Shown: positions 53,975-63,363, counted from the first letter of the stretch. The stretch: 64,000 nucleotides of DNA from JABWAM01 sp964653025 (GCA_964653025.1 CAZZBZ010000002.1:50805-114804); one strand, 5' to 3'. Numbers and translations: made by a program. Notes: generated by a model not told the origin, from the letters alone.

Positions 53975-55201
53975 ATGCCGATTTTTGCCTACCAGGCGCG
54001 CGACGATCGCGGGCACACGCGCAACGGGACGCTCGAAGCCCCCGACCAGTCCTCCGCTGTGGCGGCCCTCAGCCAGCGCGGGGTGGTCGTCGTTTCCATC
54101 AACGAGAGCGCGGCGCATGTGCGGCGTGCTGAGGCTCGCATCGACGGACGGCGTGTCGGCAAGGTGCCCGAGACGGACCTGGTGATGTTCACCCGCCAGC
54201 TCGCGACGATGGTGGACGCGGGGATTCCCATCGTCCAGAGCCTCACCGCCCTCGTCGAGCAGACCACCCATCGCAGCTTCAAGCCGGTCCTGAAACAGGT
54301 GACGAGCACCGTGGAGACCGGCGAGCAGCTTTCCACGGCGCTGGCGCGTTTCCCGACCGTCTTCGACCGCCTTTTTGTGAACATGGTGCGCGCGGGTGAG
54401 GCAGGGGGCGCGCTGGCGGAGATCCTGGACCGCCTCGCGGGATTCCTTGAGGCGAGCGCCAAGCTCAAGAAGAAGGTGAAATCCTCGATGTCCTACCCGG
54501 TCATCGTGATGTGCATGGCGATCATCATCGTGATTTTTCTTCTCATCAAGGTGATCCCCGTCTTCGCGGGGATTTACAAAGACTTTAACGCGAAGCTGCC
54601 GCTCCCGACGCAGGTTCTCATTAACCTCAGCGAGGTGCTCCGATCCGCGTGGGGCATCGTGGTGGGCTTCGTGGTGGCCGCCATCCTTGTCGGCCTTAAT
54701 CGCTGGACGAAGACCGAGGGGGGGCGCAAGCAGTGGGATGCATTGAAGCTGAAGTTCCCGGTGTTCGGGCCGCTCCTTCGGAAGGTTGCCGTGTCGCGCT
54801 TCGCGCGCACCTTCTCCCAATTGATTCGAAGCGGCGTACCGATCATCGAGACCCTCAACATCGTGGCCTCATCGAGCGGGAACTGGCTGATCGAAAGCGC
54901 AACCATGGACGCCGCGAAGGCAATCGAGAAGGGCGAATCCATCGGCCCCTCGCTCGCCAAGCACCCCATCTTCCCTCCGATGATCATCCGCATGATCACC
55001 GCCGGCGAGTCGACCGGCAAGGTGGACGTGATGCTCGAGAAGATTTCCGATTTCTATGACAGCGAGATCGACGCCACCCTCTCGGGGCTTACCTCCCTCA
55101 TCGAGCCGCTGCTCATCGCGTTTCTTGGCGTCGTCATCGGCAGCATCGTGCTTGCGATGTTCATGCCGATTTTCAAGCTGCACGAGATCGTCAGCCAGTA
55201 A
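53975..55201 (+). CDS. Type II secretion/type IV pilus inner-membrane platform protein (GspF/PilC family), second copy
   Basis: 408 residues from ATG 53975. It begins PIFAYQARDDRGHTRNGTLEAPD. Two T2SSF domains follow, marked by FTRQLATMVDAGIPIVQSLTAL and FARTFSQLIRSGVPIIETLNIV, with membrane segments near 170-195, 220-245 and 375-400. It shares architecture with the homologue at 7011 but lacks the Gly/Lys linker. No pilin, ATPase or secretin gene is adjacent. Together with the orphan pseudopilin, it suggests that assembly parts are scattered around the genome. Confidence 0.9.
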   Translation: MPIFAYQARDDRGHTRNGTLEAPDQSSAVAALSQRGVVVVSINESAAHVRRAEARIDGRRVGKVPETDLVMFTRQLATMVDAGIPIVQSLTALVEQTTHRSFKPVLKQVTSTVETGEQLSTALARFPTVFDRLFVNMVRAGEAGGALAEILDRLAGFLEASAKLKKKVKSSMSYPVIVMCMAIIIVIFLLIKVIPVFAGIYKDFNAKLPLPTQVLINLSEVLRSAWGIVVGFVVAAILVGLNRWTKTEGGRKQWDALKLKFPVFGPLLRKVAVSRFARTFSQLIRSGVPIIETLNIVASSSGNWLIESATMDAAKAIEKGESIGPSLAKHPIFPPMIIRMITAGESTGKVDVMLEKISDFYDSEIDATLSGLTSLIEPLLIAFLGVVIGSIVLAMFMPIFKLHEIVSQ

Positions 55202-55236
55202 TCCTCCTTCCCGTTCCGTCCCCGTTTTGGTATTTC

Positions 55237-56349
55237 GTGTCCCCTGTGAGCGAGCATCAGGAAACTACCTTCTTCGTCGCCTCCGCCGACGGCACGGCGA
55301 TGGAACCCTTGCCCCGCAGCGAGTTGCGACGGCGACTCGAGGCCCGTCTGCTGCGCTGGACACAGCAGGTCTGGTGCCCCGACGAGGGTAAGTGGAAACC
55401 CGCCCGCGAGGTTTCCCGTCTCACCCAGACGGCGGTTCCTGTGGCTCGACCAATATCGGTCGCCCAATCCCAGGCTCCGAGGAATGTCGTTTCCACGCCC
55501 ATCCCGCGGACGGTTGCCGTAAAGCAGCCCTCCGCCCAGCCACGTGTCGCCACGGTCCTCTCCCCATCAAAGGTGCAGGTCGCCGCGAAAGCTCAGCCCG
55601 CCCCGTCTCCTCTGCCTTCCCTGGTGAAGCCGACGGTTCCGTCCTCCGTCGTCCGTGTGCCCTCCGTGGCGAAGGCGCCCACCGCCTCGCGCGTGGCGGC
55701 GAGTGGGGTGCGCGCCTCCTCCTCGATCGCGACCGCCCCGCCCGCAGCTTCGGCGGTAACCGCGAAGGCTTGGTACCAGCGCAACTCAGTCCTCTACGGG
55801 GCCGGAAGCCTGCTCATTCTTCTTGCGCTGGTCGGGATGAACTGGCTCGGTGCCGCGGTGCCTGCCCGCAAGGCCGTGGCCGATGTCGGTCTTGGGGGGC
55901 GGGCGGTCGTCACCGCGCATTGCGGCCTCTACATCCAGCCCGGTGTGCTGGTGCTCAACTTCGAGAGGCTACCTGAAAACCTTTCCTCGGAGATCTTTTT
56001 CGAGCTTCTTACCACCCTTGCTGTGCGCAATCCGACTTCCACGCTCTTTTTTACGAAGTATGACAGCGTTGCTTTTATCAAGGAAGGGCAAGTCCGCTTT
56101 CGTCTCCGGGGGGATGCTTGGAAGGCTCTTGCCGACATGAAAGCCGAGGTTCCCGGGCGCCGTGCGATGACGCTCATCAACTACCTTTACGATGCGAGCG
56201 GGAAGCCTGTCCTCGACCAGAAGGAGGACCGCATGGAATACCTGCAAGGAAAGAAAGAGAAGGCGCTGCGCGATTTCCTCGGCGCCTTTATCAAGCTCGA
56301 GGGCCCCTCCCGCCCCGCCGATCCGCCCCCGGCCGACCCGGCGCCGTGA
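55237..56349 (+). CDS. Hypothetical membrane protein with a Pro/Ala/Val-rich linker
   Basis: 370 residues from GTG 55237 (GTG 55246 also possible). The first 60 residues (TTFFVASADGTAMEPLPRSELRRRLEARLLRWTQQVWCPDEGKWKPARE) resemble a GYF_2-like domain. A long low-complexity linker (about 65-180) leads to one membrane helix (about 187-207, LYGAGSLLILLALVGMNWLG). The C-terminal 160 residues would be outside the cytoplasm and end in a Pro-rich tail. The function is unknown. Its stop overlaps the glgA start (GTGA), so the two are coupled. Confidence 0.65.
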   Translation: MSPVSEHQETTFFVASADGTAMEPLPRSELRRRLEARLLRWTQQVWCPDEGKWKPAREVSRLTQTAVPVARPISVAQSQAPRNVVSTPIPRTVAVKQPSAQPRVATVLSPSKVQVAAKAQPAPSPLPSLVKPTVPSSVVRVPSVAKAPTASRVAASGVRASSSIATAPPAASAVTAKAWYQRNSVLYGAGSLLILLALVGMNWLGAAVPARKAVADVGLGGRAVVTAHCGLYIQPGVLVLNFERLPENLSSEIFFELLTTLAVRNPTSTLFFTKYDSVAFIKEGQVRFRLRGDAWKALADMKAEVPGRRAMTLINYLYDASGKPVLDQKEDRMEYLQGKKEKALRDFLGAFIKLEGPSRPADPPPADPAP

Positions 56350-57857
56350 GCGCGAAGCGACGGAAACGCTCGTCCGTGCGCGCGGCCCCCCTCCGCATCC
56401 TCTTTGTCGCCTCCGAGTGCGCCCCGTACGCGAAGGCGGGCGGGCTCGGGGATGTCGTCGCCGCGCTCCCGAAGGCCCTCCGCCGCCTTGGCCACGATGC
56501 GCGGGTGATTCTCCCGCTGTATGCCTCGATTGATCGCACGAAGCACCACCTCTCCTTCGAGCGCTCCGCCTGCGTCCACATGGGCAACCGCGAAGAGCAG
56601 TGGGTCGGGATTTACGGGGCGACGCTCGACGGCGGGGTCCCCGCCTGGTTTGTGGACTGCGAGCGATTTTTCGGGAGGCCGGGAATCTACGACGAGCCCT
56701 CCGGCGAGTACGGCGACAACGCCTTTCGTTTCGCCCTTTTCTGCAAGGCGGCGCTTCAGGCATGCAAGGACACGGGTTTTCTCCCGGACGTGGTGCACGC
56801 GCACGACTGGCCGGGGGCGCTTGCGCCGGTTTTCCTCAAGACCTGGGACCGCGTCCTCTCCCCGCTCTCGGCAACGGCGAGCGTGCTCACGATCCACAAC
56901 ATTGGCTATCAGGGTGTCTACCACGCCTCCGCCTTCCCCTATATCGGGGTCGGCTGGGAGCACTTCACCCCAGACAAGTTCGAGGATTACGGGAAGATCA
57001 ACCTCCTCAAGGCGGGGATCGCGTTTGCGGATGCGCTGACCACGGTGTCGCCGACCCACGCTGCCGAGATCCTCGAACCCATCGGCGGCTGTGGGTTGGC
57101 GCCGTTCCTGGCAAAACGTCGAGGCGAACTCACCGGAATTCTCAACGGCGTGGACGAGGACCATTGGAACCCGTCGACTGACCGGCTTCTGCCCTCGTGC
57201 TATTCGACGCAAGATCTTTCCGGAAAGGCGGCCTGCAAGCGGGCCCTCCAGGATCAGTTCGGGCTTGATCCGCGCGCGGAGATTCCTCTGTTTGGGATCA
57301 TCTCGCGCATGGTTCACCAGAAGGGGTTCAACCTCATGAAAGAGGCGCTTCCACTGGCTCTCGACACGATGGAGATGCAACTCGTTGTGCTCGGGACCGG
57401 CGACCGAGACACGGAGGATTTCTTCCAATCGCTCCCAGGACGGTTCCCGGGTCGCGTTGGGGCCTATATCGGGTTTTCCAACGAGCGGAGTCATCTCGTC
57501 GAGGCGGGGAGCGATTTCTTTCTCATGCCCTCGCTCTACGAGCCGTGCGGGCTGAACCAGATGTACTCGATGAAGTACGGGACGCTCCCCGTCGTGCGCG
57601 CGACCGGGGGGCTCAACGACACCGTGGAGAACTACGACGAGGCGACGGGCAGCGGGACGGGTTTCAAGTTTCACGATCCGACCCCAGGGGCGCTGCGCGA
57701 CACGATGGGCTGGGCGGTCTCGACCTGGTTCAACCGTCCCGCGCATGTGGAGGCGATGCGCGCGCGCGGGATGGCCCACGATTTCTCATGGGCGACCGCG
57801 GCGCGGGAGTACGAGAAGGTCTATCGCCGGGCGATCGAACGCCGTCGTGCCGTTTGA
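56346..57857 (+). CDS. glgA: Glycogen synthase (ADP-glucose type, GT5)
   Basis: Adds glucose from ADP-glucose to glycogen. 503 residues from GTG 56346. After a basic start, RILFVASECAPYAKAGGLGDVVAALPKAL shows the KxGGL nucleotide-sugar motif. DVVHAHDWPGALAP and TIHNIGYQGVYHASAF follow, and the GT-B C-domain has IISRMVHQKGFNLM and PSLYEPCGLNQMYSMKYGTLPVVRATGGLNDTV with the E-x7-E-like catalytic segment. The upstream open frame to 56118 lies in the previous gene and is not used. Coupled to the hypothetical membrane protein. Confidence 0.94.
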   Translation: MSAKRRKRSSVRAAPLRILFVASECAPYAKAGGLGDVVAALPKALRRLGHDARVILPLYASIDRTKHHLSFERSACVHMGNREEQWVGIYGATLDGGVPAWFVDCERFFGRPGIYDEPSGEYGDNAFRFALFCKAALQACKDTGFLPDVVHAHDWPGALAPVFLKTWDRVLSPLSATASVLTIHNIGYQGVYHASAFPYIGVGWEHFTPDKFEDYGKINLLKAGIAFADALTTVSPTHAAEILEPIGGCGLAPFLAKRRGELTGILNGVDEDHWNPSTDRLLPSCYSTQDLSGKAACKRALQDQFGLDPRAEIPLFGIISRMVHQKGFNLMKEALPLALDTMEMQLVVLGTGDRDTEDFFQSLPGRFPGRVGAYIGFSNERSHLVEAGSDFFLMPSLYEPCGLNQMYSMKYGTLPVVRATGGLNDTVENYDEATGSGTGFKFHDPTPGALRDTMGWAVSTWFNRPAHVEAMRARGMAHDFSWATAAREYEKVYRRAIERRRAV

Positions 57858-57918
57858 TGCGTGAGATTTTCTAATCGACCTCTAAGCTGGGCAACCAGTC
57901 CAACCGAATCGCTTCGTC

Positions 57919-58482
57919 TCAGGCTTGGACAGGGGGAGGCTCGGGGGGCGGGGAGGCGGGAGGTGGCTCCGCCGGTGCGCCGCCGCCGGCGAGCATTGCG
58001 GAAACTCTTTTCTGGACCTCTTCGAGTTGGCCGAGGGCGAGGTGCGGGTCGGGGATGAGGAAGGCTTCGCCGGTACCGACGTGCTCGTAGACGAGAATGG
58101 GCGGCTCCCCACGCTGGGTCTCACGGTGGCGGAAGATGCGTTTGCGCTCGAGCATTACCGCGAGGATGTAGCGCGCCTCGCCCTCTTCGGGGGAGTTTCG
58201 GTCCATCATGCGGCGCAGGATGGACTCGGCGTCCTGTTTAGGGAGGGGATCGGGAGGCGGCGGGGCGGGGGGCTCGTAGAGGCCCTGCCAGATCGAGACC
58301 ACCCCGACGCGGGTGCGCACATCGGGGCCGCCCTGTCCCTGCCAGCAGGCCTCACAAAGATCCTCGCGGGTGAACTGTCCGACGCGGTCGGCAAGGACGG
58401 TGTGGCAGGCCTCCTTTGGTTCGAAGGGATGCTGGCAGGCAGTGCATGCGCCGCCCCGCGGTTGGATTTTCCACTCTTCCAC
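57919..58482 (-). CDS. Hypothetical protein with an N-terminal zinc-ribbon-like domain
   Basis: 187 residues, unknown function. The first 50 contain paired cysteines (CTACQHPF at 13-16 and CEACWQGQ at about 43-46), which suggest a small zinc-binding ribbon. A helical middle (AESILRRMMDRNSPEEGEARYILAVMLERKR, about 85-115) precedes a Pro/Ala-rich C-terminal tail. No signal peptide is seen. It is convergent with glgA and follows the response-regulator gene on the same strand, separated by low-complexity repeats. Confidence 0.7.
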   Translation of the reverse strand: MEEWKIQPRGGACTACQHPFEPKEACHTVLADRVGQFTREDLCEACWQGQGGPDVRTRVGVVSIWQGLYEPPAPPPPDPLPKQDAESILRRMMDRNSPEEGEARYILAVMLERKRIFRHRETQRGEPPILVYEHVGTGEAFLIPDPHLALGQLEEVQKRVSAMLAGGGAPAEPPPASPPPEPPPVQA

Positions 58483-58598
58483 GGCGGAAGAACCTGCCGG
58501 GAGGCGGGGAGGAAAGCAAAGGGAAAAGAAAAAGTGGAAAAGCGGAAAATGGAGAAAAGCGGGAAGAGGCGAAGAGGGGAGCAGAGGACGGAGGCGGG

Positions 58599-59288
58599 CT
58601 ACGGCTCCTGTTTGGTGGTGCTGGCCTGCTCGGACTTCAGGGCATCGTAGGCAAGGCGGAGCTTGTCCTGTTCGAGGCGCATGATGTTCGCGAAGTCGCC
58701 GGCCATGGTGCCCACCATGTCCACGCAGAAGAGGGCGGGCTCGATCTTCTGGGCGATTTCCGGCGGGAGGAGGTGCTGCTCGGCAGCGACCGCCTGGAGG
58801 CAGTCGGAGATGGCGTTGAGCGGGCCGTTCACGTCGCGTACGGCGCGGACGAGGAGTTCCTCGCGGGCCTGCTGCATCTCGCGAAGGGTGGCGAGGCTCG
58901 ACTCGAGGCGGTCATGGATCGCCTTGAGACGGAGAAGGGAACGGAGGCGGGCGCCGAGTTCGATGCGATCGAAGGGTTTTGTGAGGAAGTCGTCGGCGCC
59001 GGCGCGGATCGCCTTGAGTTTATCCTCGGTCGAGGTGAGTGCGGTGACTATGATCACCGGCATCGCGTAGCTGAGGGGGTTGGTCTTGATGCGGCGGCAG
59101 AGCTCGATGCCGTTCATCTTCGGCATCACGATATCGAGGATCGCAAGGTCGGGGCGATAGTCCTGCACGGCGCGGATCGCCTGCTCGCCGTCGGGGGCAG
59201 TGATGGGCTTGTAGCCCTCGGCAGCGACCAGTTCCGAACCCAACTCAAGGTTTCCGGGCTCGTCGTCCACCAAAAGAATGGTTGGCAT
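58599..59288 (-). CDS. Response regulator with a receiver domain and a decayed histidine-kinase-like helix
   Basis: 229 residues. The receiver domain (about 1-120) has the acidic pair D8/D9, phospho-acceptor D52, Thr82 and Lys104, all in place. Next is a helical segment, LESSLATLREMQQAREELLVRAVRDVNGPLNAISDCLQAV, which resembles the dimerisation/phosphotransfer helix of histidine kinases except that the His position is Arg151. No ATPase domain follows. It probably receives a phosphoryl group and signals through dimerisation or protein contact. No partner kinase is next to it. Confidence 0.85.
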   Translation of the reverse strand: MPTILLVDDEPGNLELGSELVAAEGYKPITAPDGEQAIRAVQDYRPDLAILDIVMPKMNGIELCRRIKTNPLSYAMPVIIVTALTSTEDKLKAIRAGADDFLTKPFDRIELGARLRSLLRLKAIHDRLESSLATLREMQQAREELLVRAVRDVNGPLNAISDCLQAVAAEQHLLPPEIAQKIEPALFCVDMVGTMAGDFANIMRLEQDKLRLAYDALKSEQASTTKQEP

Positions 59289-59378
59289 GGTTAAAAGGCG
59301 CCCGGAGCGTGGACACCGGGCGGCGATTGCGGCAGGATACGATCTGGCCTAGGAATTCGCAAGACTTCACCCGATCGC

Positions 59379-60950
59379 ATGAGCGCCCCCGCCCGCTTTC
59401 TTTCCCCGCCCCCCGAGGTTCGTCTCACGGGCGCCTTCGCTTCCCCCTTCGATAACGCGGTCGCCGCGGCGCGCACCTGCTACTCTTCCAGAGGAATCGT
59501 GAAGACGGAGGAGGTCGCGGGTTGGGCTCGGCGCGACGACCTTGCGAAGAGCCTTTACCGGGGTGGGCACCACACCGTCTTCCAGCACGCGCACTTTCAG
59601 TTCGCCCTGGCGAATGTCTCGCGGCAGTTTGTCTGGACCTTTCTTCATAGCCACCCCTTCTACAATTCGGAGCAGGTGAGCCAGCGCTACGTGGAGGTGA
59701 AGGCCGACACCTGTGCGGTGCCGCCCCTCGAGGGGCAGGCGCTGGAACTTTACCGTGGGGCGACCGCCCGTCTCTTTGATGCCTATCGGGAACTGGCGGG
59801 GGCACTGGAAAAACCGGTGTCAGCGGAATATTTTGCCCGCTTCAAGGGGCGCGCAAAGAATCCCGGCGACAAGAAAACGCGCGACGCGATCAAGAAGCGC
59901 TGCATGGAGGCGGCGCGCTACGTGCTCCCGATCGGCACCTTCACCTACCTCTACCACACGGTGAGCGGGATCACGTTGATGCGCTACCAACGCCTTTGCC
60001 GGGAGATGGACGCCCCGGCAGAGCAGTCCCTCGTGGTCGGGGCGATGGTGGAGGAACTCCTCCGCGTCGCGCCCGAGTACCGTGCGGTGTTCGAGGAACC
60101 CATCCCGATCGAGGAGATGGCCGAGCACCGTTTCTTCCAGGACCCTTCCCACGCGCCGGATCCTCGCGCACAGGAGCAGTTCATCCACGAGTTCGACGTG
60201 GATCTCGATGGTCGGGTCTCGCTCCTCGTGGATTACAAGGTGAACAACGAGAAGCTCCTCGCCGACTCGGTTCGCGAGGTCCTCGGCGTGCCGCGGACGG
60301 ACCTGGGCGACGACGATGCGATCGCCCTGGCGCTCGACCCCGCGCGCAACCGACTCCTCGGCGAGGCGATGAACCTCACCAGCCTCTCCAAGGTGAGCCG
60401 TGCCCTCTTCCATCCCGGGTATACCTTCCGCAAGAAGCTCAGCCACACGGCCGACTCGCAGGACCAGCGCCACCGGATGACCCCCGGCTCGCGCCCCTGC
60501 CTTAACGCCTATCTCACGCGCGACCCGGACTACATCACCCCCGGGGTGGTGCTCGCCGATGCAAAGTGCCGCGCCCTGTACGATCGCGCGATGGCGGAGG
60601 CGTGGGAGGCGATCGCGGCGATGCGCAAGGCGGGTGCCCCGGACGAGTTCGCGGCGTACGCCCTGCCGAACGCGGTCTCCATCCGGTTCACCGAGTCGGC
60701 GGACCTGATGAGCCTTCGTCACAAGTGCGCGATGCGACTCTGCTACAACGCGCAGGAGGAGATCTGGCGGGCGGCGGTGGACGAGGCGCGCCAGGTCCGC
60801 GAGGTGAACCCGCGCATCGGGCGGTTCCTCCTGCCCCCGTGCAGCCTGCGGGATCGCGCCGAACGGAAGCCGATTTGTCCCGAGGGCGACCGCTACTGCG
60901 GAATTCCCGTTTGGCGCATGGGGCTTGACGATTACGGACGGGTGATTTGA
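59379..60950 (+). CDS. thyX: FAD-dependent thymidylate synthase family protein, long form
   Basis: Makes dTMP from dUMP using FAD and methylene-tetrahydrofolate if active. The 523 residues are about twice a single ThyX. The N-terminal half has ARTCYSS, GHHTVFQHAHFQFALANVSRQF and YNSEQVSQRYVEVK, near the ThyX signature but without its leading RHR. The second half holds LTSLSKVSRALF, SQDQRHRMTPGSRP and LRHKCAMRLCYNAQEEI, the latter typical of a ThyX C-terminus. This suggests a fused or duplicated ThyX pair. It is transcribed away from the response-regulator gene. Confidence 0.8.
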   Translation: MSAPARFLSPPPEVRLTGAFASPFDNAVAAARTCYSSRGIVKTEEVAGWARRDDLAKSLYRGGHHTVFQHAHFQFALANVSRQFVWTFLHSHPFYNSEQVSQRYVEVKADTCAVPPLEGQALELYRGATARLFDAYRELAGALEKPVSAEYFARFKGRAKNPGDKKTRDAIKKRCMEAARYVLPIGTFTYLYHTVSGITLMRYQRLCREMDAPAEQSLVVGAMVEELLRVAPEYRAVFEEPIPIEEMAEHRFFQDPSHAPDPRAQEQFIHEFDVDLDGRVSLLVDYKVNNEKLLADSVREVLGVPRTDLGDDDAIALALDPARNRLLGEAMNLTSLSKVSRALFHPGYTFRKKLSHTADSQDQRHRMTPGSRPCLNAYLTRDPDYITPGVVLADAKCRALYDRAMAEAWEAIAAMRKAGAPDEFAAYALPNAVSIRFTESADLMSLRHKCAMRLCYNAQEEIWRAAVDEARQVREVNPRIGRFLLPPCSLRDRAERKPICPEGDRYCGIPVWRMGLDDYGRVI

Positions 60951-60959
60951 AGTCGGGCG

Positions 60960-62243
60960 ATGCCCACCCCCCCTTCTCGCAAGTCCCATCCTGCATCGCA
61001 AAGCTCGCCGACCACCGTTGCCATCCTTGGCGCCGGTGGACGGGGAGGCATGTTTGGGGGGGTTCTTTCAAAGCTGACCGGGCGTTCCCGCGTGGTGGCC
61101 GTGGCAGAGCCGCGGGAGGCCTACCGCTCGAAGTTTGCGGCGACGCACGGGCTGGCCAAGGAAGCGGTCTTCAGCGACTGGCGCGAGTTTGTGGCGCGCC
61201 CGAAGATGTGCGATGCCGTGGTGATCGCGACGATGGACCGCGACCACGTCGGTCCATCGGTGGCCTGCCTGGAGAAGGGCTATCATCTCCTTCTCGAGAA
61301 GCCGATGGCGGTGACGATCGAGGATTGCCGCGCGATTGAGGCGGCCCAGCGTCGCTCGGGACGGGTCGTGGCGGTCTGTCACTCGCTTCGCTACGTGAAG
61401 TCGTTCGCGACCCTGAAGCGCCTGCTCGACAGCGGGCGGATCGGGCGTCTCGTTTCGCTCGACCAACTCGAGGCGGTGGCGTTCTGGCACCAGGCGCATA
61501 GCTTTGTGCGCGGGAACTGGGGGCGCGAGGCCGAGTCCACCTTCATGCTGATGGCCAAGAGCTGCCATGACGTGGACTTCATCTGTCACCTTGTCGGGGT
61601 GCCCTGCCGCCGGGTGAGTTCGTTTGGCTCCCTTTTTCACTTCCGTCCCGAGAACGCCCCGAAGGGAAGTACGGAGCGCTGCACCGATGGCTGTGCGGTG
61701 GAGGAAACCTGTCCCTACTCGGCGATTCGCCGCTACGTGGATGGGGATCGCGAAAAGTGGCCGGCCTGTGCCGTCTCACCCGACCACTCGCGCGAGGCTC
61801 ACCTCGAGGCGATCCGCAAGGGGCCTTATGGGCGTTGTGCCTGGCGCGCGGGGAACGACGTGGTGGATCACCAGGTGGTGGCCATGGAGTTTGAGGGTGA
61901 GGTGACGGCCACCTTCACGATGACCGCCTTTACCCAGAAGGGTGGGCGAAAGATCCGCCTGCATGGCACCGAGGGGGACATCGAGTTCGATGAGAATCGG
62001 ATCGTGGTGCGGTCCTTTGCCTCAGGAGACACCGAGGAGATCACCGTGAAGCCCGAGGAGGGCGGCCACGGAGGTGGGGACGAGCGGGTGGTGCGGTCGT
62101 GGCTCCGCGCCATACAGGAGGAAAATCCCTCCTTGATCCTCACCAGCGCGCAGGAATCCCTGCGATCCCACACGGTGGTTTTTGCCGCAGAGCGGTCGCG
62201 CCGCGAGGGGCGGACGGTTTCGCTCAGCGAGATGGACGCCTGA
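60960..62243 (+). CDS. Gfo/Idh/MocA family oxidoreductase
   Basis: A 427-residue NAD(P)-dependent sugar or cyclitol oxidoreductase. The Rossmann motif ILGAGGRGGMFG lies at about 22-33, the family block LLLEKPMAV contains the catalytic Lys, and the C-terminal beta-sheet domain has SCHDVDFICHLVG. Several Cys residues between about 235 and 275 (RCTDGCAVEETCPY) are unusual and might bind a metal. The substrate is unknown. It starts nine bases after thyX and overlaps the next, opposite-strand gene by 20 bases at its end. Confidence 0.85.
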   Translation: MPTPPSRKSHPASQSSPTTVAILGAGGRGGMFGGVLSKLTGRSRVVAVAEPREAYRSKFAATHGLAKEAVFSDWREFVARPKMCDAVVIATMDRDHVGPSVACLEKGYHLLLEKPMAVTIEDCRAIEAAQRRSGRVVAVCHSLRYVKSFATLKRLLDSGRIGRLVSLDQLEAVAFWHQAHSFVRGNWGREAESTFMLMAKSCHDVDFICHLVGVPCRRVSSFGSLFHFRPENAPKGSTERCTDGCAVEETCPYSAIRRYVDGDREKWPACAVSPDHSREAHLEAIRKGPYGRCAWRAGNDVVDHQVVAMEFEGEVTATFTMTAFTQKGGRKIRLHGTEGDIEFDENRIVVRSFASGDTEEITVKPEEGGHGGGDERVVRSWLRAIQEENPSLILTSAQESLRSHTVVFAAERSRREGRTVSLSEMDA

Positions 62244-63363
62244 CCTTCTTCTTTGCGGCGCGCTCCTCACGGATGCGCTTCTGCAACTCGCGCTCGAAGA
62301 GGCGGCCGTCTATCGGGAGTTCGATCGTGCGGTTGAGCCAGGTCGAGAGGAGCATCGCGTTGCCGAGTTCGACGGAGCGGATTCCCTCCGAGGCCGGCGC
62401 GAGGAGAGGTTTTCCTTCGAGGATGGCGTCCGCGAAGTTTTGGAGGATGATCGCATGCTGGCCGTCCCACTGCGTCCCGCCGCTCGCCGACGGGATGGAG
62501 ACCGTCCAGGTGGGCGGGGCTCCGAACAGCTTCTTCGTGGTGCGGCAGAACTTGCTTGTCGGGATCTCGTTGCGAAGAAAGTCGATTTTCCCATTCTCAA
62601 GGATGAGACGGCCATTCTCAGCGGCAATCTCAAGGCGGTTGGTGCCCGGCGCCTCGCCCGTGGTGGTGATGAAGACCCCGGTTGCGCCGTTCGGGAACTC
62701 GAGGTAGGCGGTCACCTCGTCCTCGACGGCGATCTTGTGGTGCTGCCCAAAGCGGCAATGCGCCCGCACGCGCACGGGCAACCCAAAGAGCCACTGGAGG
62801 AGGTCGAGTTGGTGGGGACACTGGTTGAGGAGTACGCCGCCTCCCTCTCCCTCCCAGGTCGCGCGCCAACTTCCCGAGGCGTAGTAGGCATCCGAGCGGA
62901 ACCAGTCGGTGACGATCCAGTTCATGCGCCGCACCTCGCCAAGATGACCGCCCTGGATAAGATCGCGCACCTTCATAAAGTGAGCGTTGGTGCGCTGGTT
63001 GAACATCGCGGCAAAGACCTGTTTCTTTTCTCGGTGCGCGGCGATGAGACGCGCCGCATCGGCCTTATGAACGGAGATTGGCTTTTCGAGGAGGAGGTGG
63101 AGCCCGCGCTTGAGCACCTCGATTCCAAGGGTCGTGTGGGAATAGTGGGGCGTCGCGACAAGGACGGCGTCCACCAGCCCTGAATCAAAAAAGGCGGCGG
63201 AGTCGGTGAATCGGGGGACTTCCGGGGCGCGCGTGAACCGGGCGACATTCACATCGCACACGGCGGTGAGTTTCAGTCCACGAATTTTTCCATCGAGGAC
63301 GCTTCCCGCGTGATGGGAGCCCATGCTGCCAGTACCAATGATTCCAAGGCGGACAGATTTCAT
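62224..63363 (-). CDS. Gfo/Idh/MocA family oxidoreductase
   Basis: A 379-residue NAD(P)-dependent oxidoreductase. GIIGTGSMGSHHAG (7-20) is the dinucleotide site, LLLEKPISVHKADA carries the catalytic Lys, and GGVLLNQCPHQLDLLQWLFGLP contains the usual Asp and His of the active site. The C-terminal tail is strongly basic. The substrate is unknown. ATG 63363 gives the correct start. It converges with the previous oxidoreductase, overlapping it by 20 bases, and is divergent from glnB. Confidence 0.88.
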   Translation of the reverse strand: MKSVRLGIIGTGSMGSHHAGSVLDGKIRGLKLTAVCDVNVARFTRAPEVPRFTDSAAFFDSGLVDAVLVATPHYSHTTLGIEVLKRGLHLLLEKPISVHKADAARLIAAHREKKQVFAAMFNQRTNAHFMKVRDLIQGGHLGEVRRMNWIVTDWFRSDAYYASGSWRATWEGEGGGVLLNQCPHQLDLLQWLFGLPVRVRAHCRFGQHHKIAVEDEVTAYLEFPNGATGVFITTTGEAPGTNRLEIAAENGRLILENGKIDFLRNEIPTSKFCRTTKKLFGAPPTWTVSIPSASGGTQWDGQHAIILQNFADAILEGKPLLAPASEGIRSVELGNAMLLSTWLNRTIELPIDGRLFERELQKRIREERAAKKKVRRPSR

